Shown here piece after piece: positions 1-5,934 of a stretch of 7,662 nt of DNA. Numbering within the stretch: the first letter of the stretch is position 1; each line of letters begins with the position of its first letter. Location of the stretch: the NCBI GenBank assembly GCA_900766775.1, contig CAAFXN010000135.1, positions 1 through 7,662 on the forward strand. Direction: 5' to 3'. The notes under the pieces are model-generated. The model worked only from the letters and a program-made list of their open reading frames with translations. It was not told where the DNA came from and ran no database searches. The stretch comes from Bacteroidales bacterium. GTDB lineage: Bacteria > Bacteroidota > Bacteroidia > Bacteroidales > Paludibacteraceae. The position numbers and the translations under genes were made by a program.

Positions 1-503
1 TATGTCTTTGAAATTTTGTAACCTAATAGTTCTATAACAACTCCCCGCACCCCTCCCCCTATAGCCCCCCTGTTGTGTATGTCTTTGAAATTTTGTAACC
101 TAATAGTTCTATAACAACATCCCGAGTACGGCATCCCCTCCCGCCTCTGTTGTGTATGTCTTTGAAATTTTGTAACCTAATAGTTCTATAACAACTCCGC
201 GGCGCACAGGTGGTCTTCGGGGGATGTTGTGTATGTCTTTGAAATTTTGTAACCTAATAGTTCTATAACAACAATAGCCGATAGAGTGAACGGTTGGAAT
301 ACGTTGTGTATGTCTTTGAAATTTTGTAACCTAATAGTTCTATAACAACAAAACCGTACTGGATTACGCGATTTGTTGAGTTGTGTATGTCTTTGAAATT
401 TTGTAACCTAATAGTTCTATAACAACTATACGACTAAAACAGGTACAGATGGAGATGTTGTGTATGTCTTTGAAATTTTGTAACCTAATAGTTCTATAAC
501 AAC
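1..503 (+). CRISPR. Type II-C CRISPR array, right-hand end (continues beyond window start)
   Basis: Six complete 47-bp repeats begin at 72, 149, 226, 303, 380 and 457, and a seventh is cut by the window edge (1-41, lacking its first 6 bases). The repeat starts GTTGTGTATGTC and ends TTCTATAACAAC; all copies are identical. The six spacers are each exactly 30 nt (42-71, 119-148, 196-225, 273-302, 350-379, 427-456), so the period is a strict 77 bp. The 47/30 geometry is typical of Bacteroidota type II-C arrays. Orientation is taken from the tracrRNA at 5738-5827, whose anti-repeat pairs with the 5' half of the plus-strand repeat; the crRNA is therefore spacer followed by GUUGUGUAUGUC. Transcription would converge on the cas operon and stop at the terminator at 556-588. 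The leader is then probably left of the window, so this would be the older, trailer end, although the last repeat shows no decay. Confidence 0.98.
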
Positions 504-553
504 CTATTGTTTGGAACTATAATAGAATCAGCAACTTACGATGTGTTATAGAA
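492..553. repeat. Inverted repeat linking the last CRISPR repeat to the trailer
   Basis: The ten bases TTCTATAACA near the 3' end of the last CRISPR repeat (492-501) recur as the exact reverse complement TGTTATAGAA at 544-553, just ahead of the terminator. In the pre-crRNA the two arms could form a hairpin enclosing the trailer. The arm at 544-553 may be a remnant of repeat sequence in inverted orientation, or chance in an AT-rich stretch. The match is visible; the role is inference. Confidence 0.4.
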
Positions 554-555
554 TT

Positions 556-588
556 AAAAAATGCAGCCTTTTCGGGGCTGCATTTTTT
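556..588. terminator. Bidirectional intrinsic terminator between array and cas operon
   Basis: The stem AATGCAGCC (560-568) pairs perfectly with GGCTGCATT (576-584) around the loop TTTTCGG. It is followed by six T on the plus strand (583-588) and preceded by five A (556-560), so it also ends in a U-tract when read on the minus strand. It sits between two converging transcription units, the array (plus) and cas9-cas1-cas2 (minus), and can end both. It lies about 55 nt after the last CRISPR repeat and about 125 nt after the cas2 stop codon. The remaining gap up to 714 is AT-rich and I see no gene in it. Confidence 0.9.
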
Positions 589-714
589 GTATATAGACCT
601 TTCTTTCAAATTCTATATTGATCTCAACTTGTATGTCAGGAAGGAAGAAAATTCTTAATAAGTATATCAGTAGGGAGTGATTTTTTTGAGATAGTAGATC
701 GTTGCCATTTTCTA

Positions 715-1056
715 TTAAAACAATTCCAGTTGTTGAGAAGGCATTTGTGTGGGGCGTATTTGACGGCAAGAGAAAATCTCCATATCTGCAAACTGTTTGT
801 CCGTGATACGCATAATGCCGATATCACCCTCCGGCGGCAGAATCCGCTTTACGCGTTTGATATGCACGTCTGCATTTTCTGCACTGGGGCAATGGCGTAC
901 ATACATCGAAAACTGAAACATCGTGAAACCATCTTGCAGCAGTTGCTTGCGAAACAGGGCATAGTCCTTGCGTGCTTTTTTTGTGTCGGTGGGCAAATCA
1001 AAGAATACCAAGACCCACATAATTCGATATTCGCTAAAGCGCGCCCTGCTTACCAT
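715..1056 (-). CDS. cas2: CRISPR-associated endoribonuclease/integration protein Cas2
   Basis: Cas2 forms the central dimer of the Cas1-Cas2 spacer integrase. The ferredoxin-like start is clear: the first strand MWVLVFFDLPTDTKKAR carries the conserved Asp of the FFDLPT motif, followed by FRKQLLQDGFTMFQFSMYVRHC and ENADVHIKRVKRILP, a pattern characteristic of type II-C Cas2. With the start chosen here the protein is 113 residues and begins MVSRARFSEYRIMWV; the segment RFSEYRIMWV is, as I recall it, shared by Bacteroidota homologues. The ATG at 1056-1054 overlaps the cas1 stop (1052-1050) by 7 nt in total, suggesting translational coupling. The frame is open further up to an ATG at 1095, but that would bury 13 extra residues in cas1; an internal ATG at 1020 (MWVLVFF) is the other option. 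Last gene of the operon. Confidence 0.95.
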   Translation of the reverse strand: MVSRARFSEYRIMWVLVFFDLPTDTKKARKDYALFRKQLLQDGFTMFQFSMYVRHCPSAENADVHIKRVKRILPPEGDIGIMRITDKQFADMEIFSCRQIRPTQMPSQQLELF

Positions 1057-1976
1057 TCGGGGTAAATGATTTTGCGGGCTTCGCCTGTGAAACATTTCTG
1101 CACGCTGGTTGCGGTTGTCTGCATGGCAATCATCATCGGACTCCGTTTTCCGCCAATATGCACATCCATAGTGGATAGCGCCAAGAGGTCGCGCTTAATC
1201 TCTATGCTCAGTGTGGAGATGTCTTCGCGTTCCTTCATAATGTCCAGCACCAGCATATCCACCAGTGGACGGTACGGCTCCATGATGTCATCTGCAAGGC
1301 AGTAGGCGTTATAGCGATTGTGATGATGAATCCCCAATGTCGGCAGCAATCCGGCAGCCACCAGCGACCGAGCCATCATCGCACGCACTATCGCATAGCC
1401 GTAATTCAGCAAGTTGTTAGGAGGTGCTTCCTCTTGCCCCCTTACAAAATCGGGGATATGAAACATGTTCTTCCAATAGAACGCCGCTGCACGTCCTTCC
1501 ATGTTATCGGCATCTCCGGAGCGCACTTGTTGCGCCCATGCTCTCATGTTCGGACAATCTATCTGCTGAGAACGGAGCACATACGCTTGTCCTGCTATCT
1601 TGCAAGCAATGGTCTGCTGCCACATTTGTTTCTTGAGCGGTTCGGAAGCGTCTATCTGTTTGCGAAACAACTCATTCTGCAGCGTGTGCCCGTCCAAAGG
1701 CAGTTGTAAGCCCACGGGATGGTGCTTGTCGTTGCAAATAATCAGGGCGCAATTGTTGGAGAGCAAAGCATCCATCACTGCCTGCGAAATGGTGATTTGC
1801 TTATTGTCCAGTACCACCACCCCTATATCTTCTATGGGGATAGTGCGCACGCTCTCATCCTTAATGATGGCAGGCAAGTTGGGAGCATGCTCCACCTCCG
1901 GCAGTTTGACGACCAACTGATTGAGCCGCAAACTCAAGTAGGCGGGATTGGAAAAACAAATCACTCGCTTTATCAT
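1050..1976 (-). CDS. cas1: CRISPR-associated integrase Cas1 (type II-C)
   Basis: Cas1 is the metal-dependent integrase that, with Cas2, inserts new spacers at the leader-repeat junction. The 308-residue protein has the usual two parts: an N-terminal beta domain (about 1-90; IEDIGVVVLDNKQITIS is typical) and an alpha-helical catalytic domain. Probable metal ligands are E160 in NMEGRAAAFYW, H217/H218 in LGIHHHNRYNAYCLADD, and D230/E233 in ADDIMEPYRP; all are intact. Length is normal for type II Cas1. The start ATG (1976-1974) overlaps the cas9 stop in an ATGA tetranucleotide, and the end overlaps cas2 by 7 nt, so the three genes read as one tightly packed operon with no room for internal promoters. 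In type II systems Cas9 also takes part in choosing spacers next to a PAM, which fits co-expression. Confidence 0.98.
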   Translation of the reverse strand: MIKRVICFSNPAYLSLRLNQLVVKLPEVEHAPNLPAIIKDESVRTIPIEDIGVVVLDNKQITISQAVMDALLSNNCALIICNDKHHPVGLQLPLDGHTLQNELFRKQIDASEPLKKQMWQQTIACKIAGQAYVLRSQQIDCPNMRAWAQQVRSGDADNMEGRAAAFYWKNMFHIPDFVRGQEEAPPNNLLNYGYAIVRAMMARSLVAAGLLPTLGIHHHNRYNAYCLADDIMEPYRPLVDMLVLDIMKEREDISTLSIEIKRDLLALSTMDVHIGGKRSPMMIAMQTTATSVQKCFTGEARKIIYPEW

Positions 1977-4900
1977 ATCGTTATCTCGCCTAATATGTTG
2001 ATACGCACTTTATGAGGATGTTGAGCGAAAAGGGCATTCAGACTGCGTATTCGTTTCAGTTTCCCCATCGTTTGGCTCTTCCCGATATCCTTTTTGTCTC
2101 CATATTTATCATCAACCTTCGTCTCGGTATGATAGCGAAAAAAATAATCATTATGAGATATGCTTTGCACGCGATAGAGGTACTTGTTCAGCATCCGATA
2201 ATCCTTTTCCTGCATCGCCGTCTCAAATTCCAAATCGTCCATGCCGAGGATAAACATCTCATTTTGTTGCATTGACAGCACAAACTCCCAGTCGTCATGC
2301 GGCAGACTCTCCAAAACGCCTTGGGGTATATCGTCCCTATCCAGCAATTTGCTCCATAGTTCATGCGGTTGCTCTACGACAACGGGCAACCCGTATCGCT
2401 TGCGTTCTACGGCTTGCCAAAATGTTACGGACAACTCTTGCAGGTTACCTTCTTTGTCGCGGTATAGGGCGATATGGTGGTTGTTGCCGAGTTTAGCATA
2501 GCCGATAGGTAGTCCCTTTTCATCTCGGCTTACCGCCACCACAGAACTATCTTTCAGCCCCGTATAGCAGCGGACAGACTTGATTTCCATACCCTCTTCG
2601 GAATACAATGGCGCAGCAAACGCATTCTTTGCATTGCCATTGAACGACGCCAATCGTTCTTCCACGATGCGCTTGATAGTGGGGTCAACGATATTCTCTA
2701 CCTTAAAAGACGGGTGTGTCAAAGGATACTTCACCACATATCGGTCGCCTAACTTACCATAGATAGTTTCTTCGGTCAGTGCACCTCTCGGCACGAGCAA
2801 GCCTTTCTGCGCCAAGACTCGTTTGCCGTTTTTGTACACATAGCGTTTCCCGGGCGTAGTTACTTTCTTTCCCGCACGGAACGATACCAAGATACCGTCC
2901 ACCTTCTCCAACACTTCTCGGGTGCTGAAATGAGGTTGCGCCACGAGCCATTTCTCCAATAGCGAATACTCGGCATCCCAATGATAATCTTTTTGGCGTA
3001 CAACTGCCATCATCTCATCATGCGAAGCATTCAGTCTGTTGAGTTTCTGTATGTAGTATGGCTTTGTGAGGGCTATCGTCAGGGCATCAACGGCATGGTG
3101 GCGATGGTCAATACGCTTGCTCCAGTCTTTGATGCGTTCTTCCTCTCTGCCGCTCTTGGTGCGCACGATGGCGGTCATCTCTGCTTCTTTGTAGCGCGGG
3201 AAATTCAGGGTATGCAATATCTCGTCATACCCCCAAGTATGGCGCAGGAAGTCGGTAATACTGCCGCTGGTGGCGCTCACGAGACGGATGCTCTGTTGCA
3301 GTATCTCCATCGCCTTGCGGGATATGTACTGACTTTGCCGCAGTTGGCGCTCTATGAAATCCGAAGGAATATCTGCTTTGCGCCATAGCAGGTGTTTGTA
3401 TTTGGTGGCACTAATTTGGCTATCTTTCTTGCCTCCGTTGTACATCTTCTCTACGCGCTGCAGATAGTCTTCATACTCTCCTGCCGACTGTTTCTCCATA
3501 AACTCCCGCGCGGTTTGGTTGCCTTTGGCTTGGTTGCAGGCACGGCACGCGAGTACTTTGTTGCTGAAACTGTCGTCGAATAGCACACTCTGCGGAATGA
3601 TATGCTCTATCTCGCCCTCGGAACCGTTTAGGAAATCTGCAGCCGATATGGGTTTTCCGCAATAGAAACACCTATGCTCGCTCTCTTCCCACAACTTATA
3701 CTTGAGGATACGCGCGCGCGTAGGAGTCAAACCATAGTCTTCTGTTATCTGCTTGGCTATCTCCTGATTTTTTCTCTCGTTCTCTCTGTTGCGTTTGTCG
3801 GTATTTTCCCGTTCGCTTTGGCTCTGCTTTAGTTCGCGCGCCAGTTCCACATGCACCTCGTCTATCTCGCCATATTCGGCGCGCAGCGCATTCAGCACGT
3901 TTATCATCTGATTGAGAATCTTCTCTACAAGCGGTTGACGCAATTCGCCTTTCTTGATGAGAGGAATCTGCGAGAGCAGCATGCGACTGTCGCGTTCGGC
4001 GGCAGTCTGACTGTTAGAGTGGTTTACCTCCACGGCTTCGCATGCCTCGCTGTACTTCATTCCTTGCATCAGGTAAGGCAGTATCTTGCGAATAAACTTA
4101 TGCGACTTGTTGGAGTAACCGGGCTTCACAAAGTCAATCTTGCACAGGGCTTCCAATACGGTATCATCGTGAATGTCAAAATTCTTTTGCAAGGTATGTC
4201 GCAGTTCTGCCTCATCGTGTATCGAGTAGATACTATGCCACAGACGATATAGCGTGCTGTCTTCTGCCGATGGGTCTATCTGTGCGCGCTGCGTCAGTTC
4301 TCCGGTCGCTGTATCCACCATGTCAATAGACTTGACAGGGATGTCAAAGGATAACAGTTCATTTGTTTGGTCTTTACCTAATCCCTCCAACGCTTTGCGC
4401 AATTGCAATAGGGTGCTGTTTCCTTTGATACCTTTCTCTAATTGCTTCGTACCTTTCCACTCTGACTTGGCGGGCAGACCCAATATCTTCTGCACATCTT
4501 TGGTCGTCAGTTTATCATGGGTACACAGGTGCTCCACCATCGCCTGCCGTTGTGCGGCAGTGATAGGATAGCACTCCATTTCCTGATTGGTCAGTTCGAT
4601 GTTGTTCACAGCCTCCCATGCGGCGCATAGTTGAGCAAGGGGAGAGGTGCGCGGGGCGCACTTCGGACCTATCGTTATCACCTTGCCTGTCGCTTTGATA
4701 GTGAACTCCTTGGCTTCAAACTCACACAGGCTCACCAGATGTTTGCAGGATTTCAGAGGACGCTGATAGAATATCACGCGGTTTCGCACCTCCGCTATCC
4801 ACTCATCTGTCAGCACATCGGGGTAAAACACCTTCTGCACCTCCATGATACGGTCAAACTCCTCCAAATAGGCAGCACGAGGATACACCTCGCCCTTTAC

Positions 4901-5506
4901 CCGAAAAGTGTAATACGGACCGCTCGGGCGCATCACCGCAGAGGCGACTAACTGCTGATACATATGCTGACCAACGGTCAGTCCCTCCTCTTTCAGGGCA
5001 GCGTACCGACTGTTCACTTTTTCTACATACTCCGTCTGCTTCTTCTCGCCGCCCTCGTCAGCTTTGCTATGCTTGTAGCCGCGTTTCTGATTGAGATGGT
5101 ATAGCACACGCCCTATCTGTTGCAGCGACAACCTGCAGCCCGGCGTAGCGGCATGGCTGCGCAGTTCCCATAGCGCAATCTGACGCTCTGCCTCAAAATC
5201 AGGCAACATCCCTTTCTCCCGCAACCGCTCCGTCAGCGCAGCACGACGCTGCTGATAGCGATTAAGACCCTTGCGAGCCGTGCGGCGAGCCGTCCTGTCG
5301 GCATTGATGGTGATAGCCTGACCTTTGGAAAACTTATCCACATCCGTAGAATCAATAGGTACGATTCGGCTCCCCATACCGAGTATCTGCCCCAATTGAC
5401 CGTCTTGCTCCTCAATGAGTGCCCAGCCGATAGACCCTACACCCAAATCCAATCCGAGAATCTTCCTGCTGCCCTTTGGCGCGTCTTTGTCCGTAGTCGT
5501 GTACAT
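1973..5506 (-). CDS. cas9: CRISPR-associated endonuclease Cas9 (subtype II-C)
   Basis: RNA-guided double-strand DNA nuclease of 1177 residues, in the compact II-C size range. Order of domains: RuvC-I with catalytic D20 in ILGLDLGVGSIGWA; arginine-rich bridge helix about 68-92 (DRTARRTARKGLNRYQQRR); REC lobe about 100-540; RuvC-II with E554 in VHVELAREL; HNH about 605-670 with H635 in EIEHIIPQS; RuvC-III with H804 and D807 in HRHHAVDALTIAL; PAM-interacting C-terminal domain from about 850. The HNH is bracketed by two CxxC pairs, C613/C616 and C654/C657, a likely zinc site common in II-C. The end (KVRINILGEI) is typical of the family. Every catalytic residue is present, so it should be active. 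The ATG at 5506 gives a 14-residue extension before the first RuvC strand; no Shine-Dalgarno is seen, as usual in Bacteroidota. First gene of the cas9-cas1-cas2 operon; its PAM cannot be read from this window. Confidence 0.99.
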   Translation of the reverse strand: MYTTTDKDAPKGSRKILGLDLGVGSIGWALIEEQDGQLGQILGMGSRIVPIDSTDVDKFSKGQAITINADRTARRTARKGLNRYQQRRAALTERLREKGMLPDFEAERQIALWELRSHAATPGCRLSLQQIGRVLYHLNQKRGYKHSKADEGGEKKQTEYVEKVNSRYAALKEEGLTVGQHMYQQLVASAVMRPSGPYYTFRVKGEVYPRAAYLEEFDRIMEVQKVFYPDVLTDEWIAEVRNRVIFYQRPLKSCKHLVSLCEFEAKEFTIKATGKVITIGPKCAPRTSPLAQLCAAWEAVNNIELTNQEMECYPITAAQRQAMVEHLCTHDKLTTKDVQKILGLPAKSEWKGTKQLEKGIKGNSTLLQLRKALEGLGKDQTNELLSFDIPVKSIDMVDTATGELTQRAQIDPSAEDSTLYRLWHSIYSIHDEAELRHTLQKNFDIHDDTVLEALCKIDFVKPGYSNKSHKFIRKILPYLMQGMKYSEACEAVEVNHSNSQTAAERDSRMLLSQIPLIKKGELRQPLVEKILNQMINVLNALRAEYGEIDEVHVELARELKQSQSERENTDKRNRENERKNQEIAKQITEDYGLTPTRARILKYKLWEESEHRCFYCGKPISAADFLNGSEGEIEHIIPQSVLFDDSFSNKVLACRACNQAKGNQTAREFMEKQSAGEYEDYLQRVEKMYNGGKKDSQISATKYKHLLWRKADIPSDFIERQLRQSQYISRKAMEILQQSIRLVSATSGSITDFLRHTWGYDEILHTLNFPRYKEAEMTAIVRTKSGREEERIKDWSKRIDHRHHAVDALTIALTKPYYIQKLNRLNASHDEMMAVVRQKDYHWDAEYSLLEKWLVAQPHFSTREVLEKVDGILVSFRAGKKVTTPGKRYVYKNGKRVLAQKGLLVPRGALTEETIYGKLGDRYVVKYPLTHPSFKVENIVDPTIKRIVEERLASFNGNAKNAFAAPLYSEEGMEIKSVRCYTGLKDSSVVAVSRDEKGLPIGYAKLGNNHHIALYRDKEGNLQELSVTFWQAVERKRYGLPVVVEQPHELWSKLLDRDDIPQGVLESLPHDDWEFVLSMQQNEMFILGMDDLEFETAMQEKDYRMLNKYLYRVQSISHNDYFFRYHTETKVDDKYGDKKDIGKSQTMGKLKRIRSLNALFAQHPHKVRINILGEITI

Positions 5507-5537
5507 AGATATTTGATTTTTAGAATAAGCGAAAAGA

Positions 5538-5612
5538 ACTCTACCCTTTCCCCTGCTAAGGAAGTACCCTCATAATGGAAAGAACTACCCCGATAATGGG
5601 AGGAAGTACCCG
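5538..5612. repeat. 21-bp-period direct repeats ahead of cas9
   Basis: On the plus strand GGAAGTACCC occurs at 5560-5569 and 5602-5611, with the related AGAACTACCC at 5581-5590: three copies at exactly 21-bp steps. Between them ATAATGG also recurs 21 bp apart (5572-5578 and 5593-5599). A weaker fourth copy, AACTCTACCC, lies at 5537-5546. Twenty-one bp is two helical turns, so each copy faces the same side of the DNA. The block lies between the predicted cas9 start site (about 5638) and the cas9 ATG (5506), so it is in the 5' leader. It could be a repressor or roadblock operator, or an RNA-level element. The repeats are seen; the function is inference. Confidence 0.75.
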
Positions 5613-5642
5613 TTTGCAACTATCCAACAAGGGAATCACGCC

Positions 5643-5675
5643 GCAAATTTACCTGTTTTTACTGAATAATGCAAA
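5643..5675 (-). promoter_or_regulatory. cas9 operon promoter (Bacteroidota type)
   Basis: Read on the minus strand, a -33 box TTTG (5675-5672) is followed after exactly 20 nt by TAAATTTGC (5651-5643), a full match to the Bacteroidota -7 consensus TAnnTTTGC. The start site should fall near 5638, giving a cas9 leader of about 130 nt. The match is in the sequence; use in the cell is inferred from the family consensus. The -33 box lies 26 bp from that of the divergent tracrRNA promoter. Confidence 0.8.
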
Positions 5676-5701
5676 TTTTTCATAAAAAAAAGAACAAGAT
5701 A

Positions 5702-5734
5702 TTTGCACATTTCAAAAAAAAGCAGTACCTTCGC
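5702..5734 (+). promoter_or_regulatory. tracrRNA promoter (Bacteroidota type)
   Basis: A -33 box TTTG (5702-5705) is followed after 20 nt by TACCTTCGC (5726-5734), one base off the consensus TAnnTTTGC. Spacing equals that of the divergent cas9 promoter. The expected start site is about 5738-5741, which is just where the anti-repeat begins; that agreement supports both calls. Confidence 0.78.
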
Positions 5735-5737
5735 GGC

Positions 5738-5827
5738 ACAAAATTTCAAGACATACACAATAAGGATTTTATTCCGATGTGTAAACATTCAAGAGGGGAA
5801 CGCGCAAGCGAACTCCTCTTTTTTTTT
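5738..5827 (+). ncRNA. tracrRNA of the type II-C system
   Basis: The trans-activating RNA pairs with each crRNA repeat and docks the guide on Cas9. Its anti-repeat (5738-5760) is the reverse complement of bases 2-25 of the CRISPR repeat except for one missing A after TTTCAA, which would leave a single unpaired U in the crRNA strand. It is followed by ACAATAAGG (5757-5765), the same junction found in the Neisseria meningitidis tracrRNA, then a short GGA/TCC stem (5764-5766 with 5773-5775), an ATGT/ACAT hairpin with a GTAA loop (5777-5788), and a terminator hairpin. About 90 nt in all. It is divergent from cas9 and on the same strand sense as the array. Start is inferred from the promoter, end from the T-run. 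Confidence 0.93.
5791..5827 (+). terminator. tracrRNA terminator
   Basis: AAGAGG (5791-5796) pairs with CCTCTT (5815-5820). Inside, after a small internal loop, CGC (5801-5803) pairs with GCG (5808-5810) closing a GCAA tetraloop. Nine T follow (5819-5827). It doubles as the last structural hairpin of the tracrRNA. The next 107 nt, up to the ABC-F stop codon at 5935, hold no gene that I can see. Confidence 0.88.
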
Positions 5828-5934
5828 GTGTAGTACTCAAGAGATATTCCTCTTTGGGGTATCAGGTGGATGATAGGAAATGATGGAGAAAACAATTATG
5901 GATTATTGCTATGGATTCCTATTGCATACTATTG

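Noticed and set aside
196..225. Self-targeting of the ABC-F gene by spacer 3 (ACAGGTGGTC also near 6429).
   Set aside because: A 10-base match only, with no extension.
273..302. Self-targeting of cas9 by spacer 4 (ATAGCCGATAG also occurs near 2499-2509).
   Set aside because: Only 11 of 30 bases match; the rest differs, so it is chance.
72..503. A promoter inside each CRISPR repeat, as in Neisseria and Campylobacter II-C arrays (the repeat has TTTG and ends with TATAAC).
   Set aside because: The TTTG boxes are not followed at about 20 nt by a TAnnTTTG-type box, so the Bacteroidota consensus is not met. Transcription from a leader outside the window is simpler.
597..640. A decayed CRISPR repeat (CTTTCAAATTCT resembles CTTTGAAATTTT of the repeat).
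   Set aside because: Only about a dozen AT-rich bases agree and the rest does not align.
554..769. Open frame of 71 codons on the minus strand after cas2.
   Set aside because: It overlaps the end of cas2, runs through the terminator hairpin and has no recognisable motif.
1057..1095. Longer Cas2 starting at 1095.
   Set aside because: The extra 13 residues are read from within cas1 and do not resemble Cas2; the ATG at 1056 gives the usual overlap and N-terminus.
2981..3388. Plus-strand open frames of 100-135 codons within cas9 and cas1.
   Set aside because: They are antisense to clearly conserved coding sequence and show no family motifs.
5838..5857. Second terminator after the tracrRNA (AAGAG...CTCTT).
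   Set aside because: The stem is 5 bp with no T-run; it may be an echo of the tracrRNA terminator but cannot be supported as a terminator.
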